Of a stretch of DNA of 64,000 bases, positions 52,882-61,111 are shown one piece after another. The stretch's first letter is position 1; the number at the start of each line of letters is the position of its first letter. The stretch is from an uncultured Eubacteriales bacterium (GTDB lineage: Bacteria > Bacillota > Clostridia > Oscillospirales > Oscillospiraceae), in contig CABUJV010000004.1 in assembly GCA_902492005.1 (NCBI GenBank), positions 1-64,000 of the forward strand, written 5' to 3'. The position numbers were made by a program, and so were the translations under genes. The notes beneath the pieces were generated by a model, which saw nothing but the letters and a program-made list of their open reading frames with translations, ran no database searches and was not told the origin of the DNA.

Positions 52882-54099
52882 ATGAAACCCCTGGATGGCA
52901 TTAAGGTTATTGACCTGTCCCAGTTTGCCGCCGCCCCCGCAGTGGGGCGCATTATGGGCGAGTGGGGCGCTCAGGTCATTAAAGTCGAGACCGCCATTGG
53001 CGACGGAAACCGCCGGAACGGCGCGATGTGTAAGATACCAATTTTGGGAGACGACGAAAATCCCTGCTTTGATACTACCAGCATGTTCAAAAAGTTTACC
53101 AGCATCAATTTGAAAACCTCCGAAGGCCGGGCCATTCTTGACCGGATGCTGGAGACGGCAGATGTTATGATCCTCAACTTCCGGGAGGCCAGCGCCAGAC
53201 ACATCGGCGTGGATTGGGAGACCATCCACGCAAAATATCCCCGCATCATCTATGTGCGCTCCACCGGTTTCGGAGACGAGGGCCCCATGAAGGACGTGGG
53301 TGGCTTCGACATCACCGCCTACGGTGCCCGGGGCGGCATCACGGGCAGCCTGGCCCAAGCCGGCGGCGAGCCAATTAATCCCATCCCGTCCTACGGGGAT
53401 TTCCAGCAGGCCATGGGCCTGTGCGCTGCCACACTGGCAGCGCTGATCGGCCGGGAAAAGACTGGCGTAGGCGACCGGGTGGTGGGTAACCTGTATGCGA
53501 CGGCCCTGTTCATGGCCAACTGGGCGATCATGGGCACCGAGGGCGGTAATCACTATCCCAACCTGCGCAGGGAGGCGCCTACCCCGACTTCTAACACCTA
53601 CCGCACCAGTGACGGAATGTGGATCCAGCTGTGCGGCCCCACCTATGACTGGTTCTATAACCGGCTGATGAAGCTGATTGGCCGGGAGGACCTGGTGGAC
53701 GATCCCCGTTACTGCGATTGGGGCAAGCTCCAGGCGGAGAACCGCACCGGCGAGGTGGTGGCCATCATCGAAGAAGGGCTTGCCAAGCGCACAGCAGACG
53801 AGTGGCTGGAACTGTTCCAGGCGGACGACTTTCCCTGTGAGAAGCTGTTCTCTTTCGAAGACGTACTGAACGATGAACAGGCCTGGGCCTGCCACGCTCT
53901 ACGGAAGGTCCGTTATCCCAGCGGGAACTACCATACCCAGGTATCCCTCCCCATGCGGCTGGACAGCGTCGGCCTGCCTGAATTTGAAGGCCATACATCC
54001 CGGCGCATTGGCGCGGACACCCGGGAGGTGCTGCTCGATTACGGTTATACCCAGGATGAGATCGACCGGTGGGCGCACGATGGCGTTGTCATTGTTTAA
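52882..54099 (+). CDS. family III CoA-transferase (CaiB/BaiF type)
   Basis: 405 residues. PLDGIKVIDLSQFAAAPAVG at the start, RIMGEWGAQVIKVE, GFDITAYGARGGITG and PSYGDFQQAMGLCAATLAAL, where the Asp of YGDF is the expected covalent residue. The ATG at 52882 is preferred over 52867 because GGAGGT lies between them at correct spacing. It transfers CoA between acyl-CoAs and acids without a glutamyl thioester step, activating the acid brought in by the TRAP system. Confidence 0.93.
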   Translation: MKPLDGIKVIDLSQFAAAPAVGRIMGEWGAQVIKVETAIGDGNRRNGAMCKIPILGDDENPCFDTTSMFKKFTSINLKTSEGRAILDRMLETADVMILNFREASARHIGVDWETIHAKYPRIIYVRSTGFGDEGPMKDVGGFDITAYGARGGITGSLAQAGGEPINPIPSYGDFQQAMGLCAATLAALIGREKTGVGDRVVGNLYATALFMANWAIMGTEGGNHYPNLRREAPTPTSNTYRTSDGMWIQLCGPTYDWFYNRLMKLIGREDLVDDPRYCDWGKLQAENRTGEVVAIIEEGLAKRTADEWLELFQADDFPCEKLFSFEDVLNDEQAWACHALRKVRYPSGNYHTQVSLPMRLDSVGLPEFEGHTSRRIGADTREVLLDYGYTQDEIDRWAHDGVVIV

Positions 54100-54165
54100 C
54101 CAGCCGGAGCGTTGCAAAAAAAATCAGTGCCCTCCCAGGGCAAAAAATGAAAGGAACTTGACACC

Positions 54166-55644
54166 ATGGCTTTGATGACAAAAGAGCAATATATTGAGAG
54201 CATTCGCGCCATGAAGCGCAGCGTCTATTACATGGGGAAAAGGGTTGAGAACACGGTGGATCACCCCGTTCTTCGACCCTCCATGAACTGCATCATCGAG
54301 ACCTATGAAATGGCCCAGAATCCGGAGTATGAGGACCTGATGACTGCTCACTCCCACTTGATCGGCGAGAAGGTCAATCGGTTCAATCACATCGACATGG
54401 ACAAGGAAGACCTCATGAAGAAGGTTCAGATGCAGCGCCTGATGGGTCAGCGCACCGGTATGTGCTATCAGCGCTGCGTCACTATGGATGGCGCCAACGC
54501 CCTATTCAGCACCACCTACGACATTGACGCAAAGTATGGCACCCATTATCATCAGAACTTTTTGGAGTGGTTCAAAACGGTCCAGCACAAGGATCTGTAC
54601 GTCTGCGCCGGCATCACCGATCCAAAGGGCGATCGGAGCAAGGGCCCCTTGGATCAGGCTGACCCGGACCTGTTTCTCCATGTGGTGGAGCGTCGGGAGG
54701 ACGGCGTGGTCATCAATGGTGCCAAACTGCATCTGACCAGCTGTGTCAACGCCCACGAGATCTTCGTCATGCCCACTATGTCCTTGAAGCCGGATTGCAA
54801 GGACTACGCCATCTCCTGCGCCATTCCCATGGACGCGCCCGGTATTACCCTGATCATCGACCACAATTCGTGCGATCTGCGGAAGCTCTACAGCGGTAAG
54901 ATGGATCTGGGCAATGCCCAGTATGGAGGAATCGAGGCAGTATGCGTCTTTGACCATGTTTTTGTGCCCAACGAACGGATCTTTCTCAACGGCGAGACTG
55001 ATTTCGCGGGTATCCTGGTGGATCGCTTTGCTACCTATCACCGCAACAGCTACGGTGGCTGCAAACCGGGGACCGGCGATGTGCTCATCGGTGCGTGCAG
55101 CTTGTTTTCCGAGTATTCCGGCACGGAGAAGGCAGCTCATATCAAGGATAAGCTGATCGAGATGAGCCACCTGAACGAGACGCTGTGGGCCTGCGGCGTG
55201 GCCAGCTCTGCGGCCGGCCACCAGATGCCCGCCGGAAACTGGATGATCGACCCCATGCTGGCCAACATCTGTAAGCTCAACGTCACCCGCTATCCCTATG
55301 AGATTTGCCACCTTGCGGAGGAGATTGCCGGCGGTCTGCTGGTAACCGTACCCTCCCAGGCAGACTTTGAGAATCCGGAAACCGGGGATTATCTGCGCAA
55401 ATACCTGCAAGGTGCCAAGGGCGTCCGTGCTGAGGACAAAGTGCGGGCTCTGCGGCTGATTGAGAGCATGACCCGCGGCGCAGGCGCCGTTGGCTATCTG
55501 ACCGAGTCCATGCACGGCGCCGGTTCCCCTGCCGCACAAAAGATCAATATCGCCCGCTATGCCAACCTGGCCGTCAAGCAGGGGCTGGCGAAGCGGCTGG
55601 CCGGCATTGGGCAAGCGGTTGGCGAGGCTCCGGCCGGGGAGTAA
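54166..55644 (+). CDS. 4-hydroxybutyryl-CoA dehydratase / vinylacetyl-CoA isomerase family (copy 3, island)
   Basis: 492 residues. MTKEQYIESIRAMKRSVYYM and VDHPVLRPSMNCIIETYEMA are very close to the characterised clostridial dehydratase pattern. Cluster ligands: C-x3-C in GMCYQRCVT and His-x6-Cys in YHRNSYGGC. The C-terminal ESMHGAGSPAAQ is retained. Of the three copies it looks most like classical AbfD. It follows a type III CoA-transferase and is followed after two bases by a Cys-motif protein. The reaction may be loss of water, or another gamma-leaving group, from a 4-substituted acyl-CoA. Confidence 0.9.
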   Translation: MALMTKEQYIESIRAMKRSVYYMGKRVENTVDHPVLRPSMNCIIETYEMAQNPEYEDLMTAHSHLIGEKVNRFNHIDMDKEDLMKKVQMQRLMGQRTGMCYQRCVTMDGANALFSTTYDIDAKYGTHYHQNFLEWFKTVQHKDLYVCAGITDPKGDRSKGPLDQADPDLFLHVVERREDGVVINGAKLHLTSCVNAHEIFVMPTMSLKPDCKDYAISCAIPMDAPGITLIIDHNSCDLRKLYSGKMDLGNAQYGGIEAVCVFDHVFVPNERIFLNGETDFAGILVDRFATYHRNSYGGCKPGTGDVLIGACSLFSEYSGTEKAAHIKDKLIEMSHLNETLWACGVASSAAGHQMPAGNWMIDPMLANICKLNVTRYPYEICHLAEEIAGGLLVTVPSQADFENPETGDYLRKYLQGAKGVRAEDKVRALRLIESMTRGAGAVGYLTESMHGAGSPAAQKINIARYANLAVKQGLAKRLAGIGQAVGEAPAGE

Positions 55645-55646
55645 AA

Positions 55647-56009
55647 ATGGTGCGCGGCAGCGCGGAAGAGCCTGTGTCCAGCGCATATCGGGTGGGGGTG
55701 AAATACTGCGGCGGTTGCCAGCTCAGGTATGACCGGGCCGCCGCGCTGCGGGCCATTCAGCGCGGATGCGGCTCCGGCATCTCCTTCGCCCCGGTCCAGG
55801 AGGGACAGGGATACCACTTCCTGCTGATTTTAAACGGCTGCCAGCAGCAGTGCGTGAACCCGGATGCGTTGCGCAACCAGAGCCCATCTTTTTCCCTATG
55901 CCATTGGACACCTCTAAAGCAGGCGGTTCAGGCTATCCTGCGGGCGCGGGAGGCCGCAGAGAGAGCCGGGGACGGCAAATCTGACAATCAAAATTTGGAG
56001 TGGGAGTGA
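55647..56009 (+). CDS. small Cys-motif protein linked to radical dehydratase (VGVK-CGxC family, copy 2)
   Basis: 120 residues. YRVGVKYCGGCQLRYDRAAA and FLLILNGCQQQCV match the two Cys motifs of the protein at 11153-11449 (VGVKFCGHCAPRMD; LLILNACPAEC), while the rest is poorly conserved. It has a longer N terminus (MVRGSAEEPVSSA) and a longer polar C terminus. The ATG is two bases after the dehydratase stop, so translation is coupled. No signal peptide or membrane segment. Likely a metal, Fe-S or thiol-redox partner of the dehydratase; no known domain is certain (the CGGC string alone is not enough to assign the CGGC domain). Confidence 0.75.
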   Translation: MVRGSAEEPVSSAYRVGVKYCGGCQLRYDRAAALRAIQRGCGSGISFAPVQEGQGYHFLLILNGCQQQCVNPDALRNQSPSFSLCHWTPLKQAVQAILRAREAAERAGDGKSDNQNLEWE

Positions 56010-56015
56010 TTAATC

Positions 56016-57155
56016 GTGTTTTCTTTTACCGAAGAACAGCGTTCCATCCAGGAAATGGTGCGGGACTATGCACAGAAGGTCTTGAAGTCCCGCGCCGAGG
56101 AGATTGACAAGACCGGCAGATATCCTGCAGAGTCCATCAAGGAGCTGGCGGAGATGGGCGTGATGGGGTTGAATATTTCCGAGGAATACGGGGGAGCTGG
56201 AATGGACACTGTGTCCAAGGTTTTGGCCATTGCCGAGGTGGCCAGCTGCTGCGGTTCCACCTGCGAAATCTTTTCCACGCAGCTCTTGGTGAATGACATC
56301 GTGCAGCATAACGCCAGCGAAGAACAGAAGGCCAAATATCTGCCCATGATTGCGGAGGGAAAGCTGGGGGCGTTTGCCCTGACCGAGCCCAACGCCGGCT
56401 CCGATGCCAGCGGGATCAGAACCAAGGCGGTGAAAGACGGAGAGGATTATGTCATCACCGGGTCCAAGTGCTTTATCAGCAATATGGGGCCCGAAGAAGG
56501 GGAGTTTGTGGTGGTGATTGCCATGACCGATCCGGAGAAAGGCACCCACGGTGGAGCCACCGCTTTTCTGGTCCCCCGCGGTACGCCCGGCTTTACGGTC
56601 GGCAAGACAGAGGACAAGCTGGGCGTGCGCGGCGCGGCGGTCTCCGAGCTGTCCTTTGACGAGTGCCGCGTTCCGGCCAGCGCTATCGTGGGCAAGGAGG
56701 GCGATGGATTCAACATTGCCTTCAGCGGCTTGGACGGGGGCCGGATCAGCATGGCCGCCATGTCCGTGGGCTTTGCCCGAGGTGCGCTGGACGAGGCCAT
56801 TCAATATTCCCAAGATCGTATCCAGTTTGGAAAATCGATTTCCCGCAACCAGGGGATTCGCTGGTATCTGGCCGATATGGCCACCCGGACCGAGGCCGCT
56901 TGGCTGCTCACGCTCCGGGCCGCCGACGCTATGGATCGGGGCGAACCGGTGAGCAAGCTGGCCTCTATGGCCAAGTATTACGCGGGAGAAACGTGCAGCT
57001 ACGTTGTCGATCTCGCCCTCCAGATCCACGGCGGCTATGGCTATATGAAGGACTACCCGATTGAGCGCATCTACCGGGACTCCAGGATTCAGCGCATTTA
57101 TGAGGGCACCAGCGAGGTCCAGAAAATTGTTATTGCCAAGGAGCTTTTGAGATAG
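56016..57155 (+). CDS. acyl-CoA dehydrogenase (island copy 2)
   Basis: 379 residues. ALTEPNAGSDASGIRTKAVK, YVITGSKCFISNMGPEEGEF, QIHGGYGYMKDYPIERIYRD and YEGTSEVQKIV with the catalytic Glu. GTG start at 56016, six bases after the Cys-motif gene. The pair of dehydrogenases in one operon suggests two oxidation/reduction steps on different intermediates; this one is nearer to short-chain (butyryl-CoA-type) dehydrogenases. Confidence 0.92.
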   Translation: MFSFTEEQRSIQEMVRDYAQKVLKSRAEEIDKTGRYPAESIKELAEMGVMGLNISEEYGGAGMDTVSKVLAIAEVASCCGSTCEIFSTQLLVNDIVQHNASEEQKAKYLPMIAEGKLGAFALTEPNAGSDASGIRTKAVKDGEDYVITGSKCFISNMGPEEGEFVVVIAMTDPEKGTHGGATAFLVPRGTPGFTVGKTEDKLGVRGAAVSELSFDECRVPASAIVGKEGDGFNIAFSGLDGGRISMAAMSVGFARGALDEAIQYSQDRIQFGKSISRNQGIRWYLADMATRTEAAWLLTLRAADAMDRGEPVSKLASMAKYYAGETCSYVVDLALQIHGGYGYMKDYPIERIYRDSRIQRIYEGTSEVQKIVIAKELLR

Positions 57156-57247
57156 ATCCAGCAAGACCGGCGTGGAAGCGAAGCGGGGGGACGGCAGCCG
57201 CTCGCCTCCGCGCCGCAATGAATCACGGGAAGGGAGGAAGAACCGCC

Positions 57248-57826
57248 ATGAAATTCACCGTGCTGATGGGCAGCCCTCGCAAGAATGGCAATACCAACGC
57301 CATCCTGTCTCCCTTTGTGGAGGAGCTACGGACCGCAGGCCATGAGGTGGGTGTGCTCTGGCTTTACGACATGGACATCAAGGGCTGCACCGCCTGCCGG
57401 AGCTGCCAAAAGGACTGGAACCACTTCGGCTGTCGGTTCCAGGACGATATGCAGCAGGTTTTTGACGAGGTCCGCGCCGCTGATGCTATTGTGCTGGCCT
57501 GCCCCATCTATAGCTGGTACTGCACTGCACCCATGAAAGCGGCCCTGGACCGGCTGATGTATGGTATGAACAAATATTACGGCGAGGAAAAGGGCCCCGC
57601 CCTCTGGGCGGGAAAACACGTGGCCATCCTCACCACCTGCGGCTACCGGCCCGAGCGGGGTGCGGATCTGTTTGAGGAGGGAATCAGGCGCTACTGCAAG
57701 CATTCCTCTCTTGTCTTTGACGGGATGCTTGCCGAGCGGGATCTGGGTTACCGGGCTGTTTTCATGAACGCGGAGAAGGACCTGCGCGCCAGGGCTTTTG
57801 CCCGCAATTTAGCGGCGGGGATTTGA
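57248..57826 (+). CDS. NAD(P)H-dependent FMN reductase / iron-sulfur flavoprotein-like
   Basis: 192 residues. FTVLMGSPRKNGNTNAILSP is the FMN phosphate loop; GCTACRSCQKDWNHFGC holds four Cys; ACPIYSWYCTAPMKAALDRL is the flavin-contact block. It probably reduces FMN or acts as an electron carrier for neighbouring oxidoreductases. The ATG at 57248 follows AAGGAGGAAG; upstream codons from 57218 are not needed. Confidence 0.88.
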   Translation: MKFTVLMGSPRKNGNTNAILSPFVEELRTAGHEVGVLWLYDMDIKGCTACRSCQKDWNHFGCRFQDDMQQVFDEVRAADAIVLACPIYSWYCTAPMKAALDRLMYGMNKYYGEEKGPALWAGKHVAILTTCGYRPERGADLFEEGIRRYCKHSSLVFDGMLAERDLGYRAVFMNAEKDLRARAFARNLAAGI

Positions 57827-57854
57827 TTTGGATAAATGAGCGGGGAGGCATCAT

Positions 57855-59771
57855 ATGGAGCGTCTGTTCAAACCAATCACGATTGGGACCGTGGAAATGA
57901 AAAACCGCCTGGTGGTTCCGGCTATATCCACTCAATACTGCGGCCGCGACGGCCAGGCTACAGAGCGGTACATTTCCTATTTGGAAGCACGCGCGAAAGG
58001 TGGCTGGGGGCTTATCATTACGGAGAACTACCCGGTGAATGAATTTGGCGGAGCCACATTGTCGCTACCCGGACTGTGGTCGGACGAGCAGATTCCCAGC
58101 CATCGGAAGCTGACGGAGCGCGTTCACGGGCACGGCGCAAAAATCTGTTGCCAGATTTATCACGCGGGACGCGCCGCCCACCCCAAAATACAGGATGGCC
58201 CCAAGGTCGCGCCCTCTCCCATCCGTGACTGCACCCGCAAAGACCTTCCCCGCTCACTGACCCGGGCGGAAATCCACACCATTGTAGAGCAGTTTGGGGC
58301 TGCAGCCCTGCGGGCAAAGCGGGCCGGATTTGACATGGTGGAGATTCACGGTGCCCACGGCTATCTGGTGTCACAGTTTTTGTCCGGTTTTTCCAATAAG
58401 CGGACGGATGAATACGGCGGAAGCTTGCATGGTCGCTGCCGATTTTTGCTGGAGATCTTGGAAGAGGTTCGGGGTAGGGTTGGGTCTGATTTCCCGATTC
58501 AGCTTCGCATATCTGCCGCAGAAGGAGTCGACGGAGGACTTTCCATCGGAGAATCCCAGGCCACTGCCCTCATGGCTCAGGCCGCTGGTATCGCCGCGAT
58601 TCATGTCAGCCAGGGCTGCCACGCAAATATGGCGGATATGATTTCACCCTATTACGTTCCCCGCGCGGCTTACGCAGGAAACGCCGCCGCAGTCAAGGCC
58701 GTGGTCAAAATCCCGGTGATTGGGGTGGGACGCATCAACGACCCTCTGATTGCGGAGGCTGTCTTAGCCTCTGGGGCGATGGATCTGGTGGCCATGGGGC
58801 GGGCGTCCTTGGCCGACCCAGACCTGCCCCGAAAGGCCCAAACGGATAGTTTGGACGACATCCGGTACTGCTTTGGCTGTATGCAGGGCTGCATCGGAAA
58901 AGGGGGTCGGCGCGGTATCCGCTGCCTTGCAAATCCAGAGCTGGGGCAGGAATTTCAGACCCCTCGCCGGCTGGCGGAAACACCGCGCAGAATTTTGGTC
59001 GCGGGCGGTGGGATTGCGGGCTGCGAGGCCGCCATCCTGGCGGCACAGCGAGGCCACCGCGTATCGCTTCTGGAGGCGTCGGACTACCTCGGCGGGCAGT
59101 GGCGCGCCGCAGCAATGCCTCCGGGAAAGTCGGAGTTGAACACCCTTTTGTTCCGCCAATCCAGGCAGCTGGTGCAGCTGGGGGTAGAGACCCGCCTCCG
59201 CACACCGGTGACGGAAGAACTGCTGCGCTGCGAGGAACCGGATCTGGTCATTGTAGCCAACGGAGGCGTTCCCTTTCGTCCGCCCATTTCAGGAATCGAC
59301 CGCCCCCATGTGGTTCCCGCCGCCGATGTGTTGACCGGTGCGGTGCCGGCCGGGAGCGATATCGTGGTTGTGGGCGGAGGGCTGGTGGGAGCGGAGACCG
59401 CCGATTATGCCGCGCAGCAGGGGGCGTCCGTGACGATCCTGGAGATGGGACCCACAGTAGCCGGGGACGGTGAACCCGTGCCCAACCAGTTTTTGCTGCG
59501 CAATCTGCGGCAGCGCCGCGTCCGTGTTTACACCGAAGCAGTTTGTACGGAAATCGAGGAACTTGGGGTGCGATTTACCCAAGGCGGCCGGGAACACCTG
59601 ATCGAACCTGTCAATCAGGTGATTTTGGCCGCTGGTACGCGGCCCGTGACAGAGCTGGCGCGGGTTTGCGAACGCCTTGGCATTTGGGCGGTTTCCGTAG
59701 GTGATGCCGCCAGAGTCAAAAATGGGATGCAGAATATCTGGGAGGCCTTTGATCTGGCCGCCAAATTGTGA
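57855..59771 (+). CDS. 2,4-dienoyl-CoA reductase-type flavoenzyme (OYE barrel + NAD(P)/FAD domain)
   Basis: 638 residues. The N-terminal Old Yellow Enzyme barrel (about 1-340) has EIHGAHGYLVSQFLSGFSNK and RTDEYGGSLHGR. A four-Cys [4Fe-4S] site is in CFGCMQGCIGKGGRRGIRC. Two dinucleotide folds follow (VAGGGIAGCEAAILAAQRGH and VVVGGGLVGAETADYAAQQG). This is the architecture of FadH, BaiCD/BaiH and related enoate reductases. It likely reduces a conjugated dienoyl-CoA or cyclic enone. GGGGAGG before ATG. Last gene of the island series. Confidence 0.93.
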   Translation: MERLFKPITIGTVEMKNRLVVPAISTQYCGRDGQATERYISYLEARAKGGWGLIITENYPVNEFGGATLSLPGLWSDEQIPSHRKLTERVHGHGAKICCQIYHAGRAAHPKIQDGPKVAPSPIRDCTRKDLPRSLTRAEIHTIVEQFGAAALRAKRAGFDMVEIHGAHGYLVSQFLSGFSNKRTDEYGGSLHGRCRFLLEILEEVRGRVGSDFPIQLRISAAEGVDGGLSIGESQATALMAQAAGIAAIHVSQGCHANMADMISPYYVPRAAYAGNAAAVKAVVKIPVIGVGRINDPLIAEAVLASGAMDLVAMGRASLADPDLPRKAQTDSLDDIRYCFGCMQGCIGKGGRRGIRCLANPELGQEFQTPRRLAETPRRILVAGGGIAGCEAAILAAQRGHRVSLLEASDYLGGQWRAAAMPPGKSELNTLLFRQSRQLVQLGVETRLRTPVTEELLRCEEPDLVIVANGGVPFRPPISGIDRPHVVPAADVLTGAVPAGSDIVVVGGGLVGAETADYAAQQGASVTILEMGPTVAGDGEPVPNQFLLRNLRQRRVRVYTEAVCTEIEELGVRFTQGGREHLIEPVNQVILAAGTRPVTELARVCERLGIWAVSVGDAARVKNGMQNIWEAFDLAAKL

Positions 59772-60216
59772 GGAAGAGCTGCATATGGCGGGAACACTGA
59801 CTGTTTCAGTGGATAAGACCTCCTCGGTCCAAGCCATCAGCGGCGGTTGGGCGGCTCGGCGGCTGTCAAACTTATAAATTCCCTGGCAGATACCATAGGA
59901 TTCCAGCCTGCCGAAAAGCAGCCTGTCTGGCAGGGGACCAGACAGGCTGCCAAGAATGAAGCGAAAATATAAGAGGAATCACGCGATGCCATTGCGTGGA
60001 CCAGAAAATGCTTTGCGCCCCCTATTGTGGAAGTCACTGTAAATAAAGACCCTATCGCCAATTCCTGTGTGGCTCCGTTTGTACCCCTACCGATACCCCT
60101 CACGGCTTGATTTTTTATGATAAGCGTGGTACATTCTGAACCGGAAGAGACACCGTCCCGGACTTAACCGCAAGTAACCGTCTGCAATAAACATGGTGAG
60201 ATTTGGGTTTATTCTA
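59772..60216. other. gene-free right end of the island
   Basis: 445 bases with no supported gene. It contains a stem-loop at 59918-59950 and, near 60088, ACCCCTACCGATACCCCTC, similar to ACCCCTACCTTATCCCTAC near 45157 at the other end. These end-specific repeats could be integrase arm sites. Confidence 0.5.
59918..59950 (+). terminator. possible terminator of the island operon
   Basis: Perfect 13-bp stem GCAGCCTGTCTGG / CCAGACAGGCTGC, 150 bases after the last gene; no T-run. Confidence 0.5.
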
Positions 60217-60232
60217 TTCCGCTTCAACGTGT
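60217..60232 (+). repeat. putative attR: second copy of the ychF 3' end
   Basis: TTCCGCTTCAACGTGT identical to 45074-45089. The codons around it (ATTCTA before, TAA after) would still read ILFRFNV-stop, and a strong terminator follows, as expected for the original end of ychF. Confidence 0.6.
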
Positions 60233-60241
60233 AATCGCTTC

Positions 60242-60290
60242 AAAAGGACCGGGGCGTCCGTCCGCTGGACGGACGCCCCGGTCCTTTTTT
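60242..60290. terminator. strong bidirectional terminator, probably the original ychF terminator
   Basis: A perfect 22-bp stem (60242-60263 with 60267-60288) with loop GCT and flanking A/T tracts. It ends at the stop codon of the convergent small gene. Confidence 0.88.
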
Positions 60291-60579
60291 ACTGCTTCCA
60301 GTACAGGCAGTAGCTGACGTGGGTCTGGCCCAAATAGACCCACACCGTGTCCCCCATGTCCAGCTTTTCCTCAAAGACCAGGTCGGGGACAAACAGCTTC
60401 AGGGAGGTACCCTTCATGCCGGTGCGGATGTTTTTGCCCTCCGGCGTGGGCTGGGCCCGGAAGGCCTCCACCTGGGCGGGCAGATCGGGCAGCTTCACCT
60501 TCCGGCCGAACTCCGGCAGGAAACGCTCCGCCTCCACATAGACCACGTGCTCAGGCTCCTTAAACCAGTTGACATTCAC
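60289..60579 (-). CDS. uncharacterised 96-residue protein behind a cobalamin riboswitch
   Basis: No family recognised. The protein starts at GTG 60579 (AAAGGAG eight bases upstream) and has a beta-rich, moderately charged sequence with Trp near both ends (NVNWFKEPEHVVYVEAERFL; GDTVWVYLGQTHVSYCLYWK). The upstream frame to 60759 covers the riboswitch expression platform and is not coding. A B12 aptamer 210 bases upstream on the same strand suggests a link to cobalamin, but no B12 enzyme or importer is adjacent. Confidence 0.65.
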   Translation of the reverse strand: MNVNWFKEPEHVVYVEAERFLPEFGRKVKLPDLPAQVEAFRAQPTPEGKNIRTGMKGTSLKLFVPDLVFEEKLDMGDTVWVYLGQTHVSYCLYWKQ

Positions 60580-60712
60580 AGTGAACGCTCCTTTCCCATC
60601 CAAAAACGGCCTCCCTGCAAAGGGAGTTGTGCCGCTTCCTTCTGCTTGATCGGATGATAACGGCCCGCCTGACGCTCCAGAACGGCGGCGGAGTCCGCCC
60701 AAAAGATAAAAT

Positions 60713-60740
60713 GCCGCGGCAAGCATCTGCTTGCCGCGGC
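60713..60740 (-). terminator. candidate terminator in the riboswitch leader
   Basis: A perfect 13-bp stem GCCGCGGCAAGCA / TGCTTGCCGCGGC with a 2-base loop, followed on the minus strand by ATTTTATCTTTT. Lies between the aptamer and the 60579 gene. Confidence 0.65.
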
Positions 60741-60762
60741 CGTTTTTCCGCAACGCCAAAAC

Positions 60763-60783
60763 CCCGCCCCTCTCCGGAGCGGG
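60763..60783 (-). terminator. hairpin directly after the cobalamin aptamer
   Basis: Minus-strand stem CCCGCTCC / GGGGCGGG with loop GGAGA, then GTTTTGG; likely part of the expression platform. Confidence 0.5.
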
Positions 60784-60790
60784 TTATTTT

Positions 60791-61003
60791 TGTAGGTCTT
60801 CTGACTTGCGTGTAGGGAGCTCTGCTCCTGCGCCCGCATCCCGCCTTCCCAGGTCTTCCCAGTGACTGGCTTTCGCCAACGAATGCGGCCTCCACGCTTA
60901 CAGCGGCGGTCACCGTCCGGTCTGCACGGTCTCCCGTGTCCGGTTCCCTTGTCCATCCCTCCCGGTGCCGGGCCAGGGCCCGCACCCCGAAAGAGCCACA
61001 AAA
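60791..61003 (-). promoter_or_regulatory. cobalamin riboswitch
   Basis: Minus strand shows the ordered B12-aptamer blocks GGGAACCGGACACGGGAG, GACCGCCGCTGTAAGCG, GCCAGTCACTGGGAAGACC and GGGAAGGCGGG. It closes with AAGTCAGAAGACCTACA, the form of the conserved 3' element (GCCAGGAGACCTGC). It should repress the 60579 gene when adenosylcobalamin is present. The 5' boundary is approximate. Confidence 0.85.
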
Positions 61004-61111
61004 ACATCTCTTTTTTCAATTGTCGTCCAGGTCAGATCGGTCGAAGCGAGCCATCCATCCTTTCCCAGTATACACAGTCTCCGAAGGGAAGTCAATGCCC
61101 TTTTCCGCCGC

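Noticed and set aside
52882..59771. Bile-acid-inducible (bai) operon
   Set aside because: A BaiF-like CoA-transferase and a BaiH/BaiCD-like flavoenzyme are present, but there is no baiE dehydratase, baiA dehydrogenase, baiB ligase or baiG transporter, and other enzymes point to acyl-CoA chemistry.
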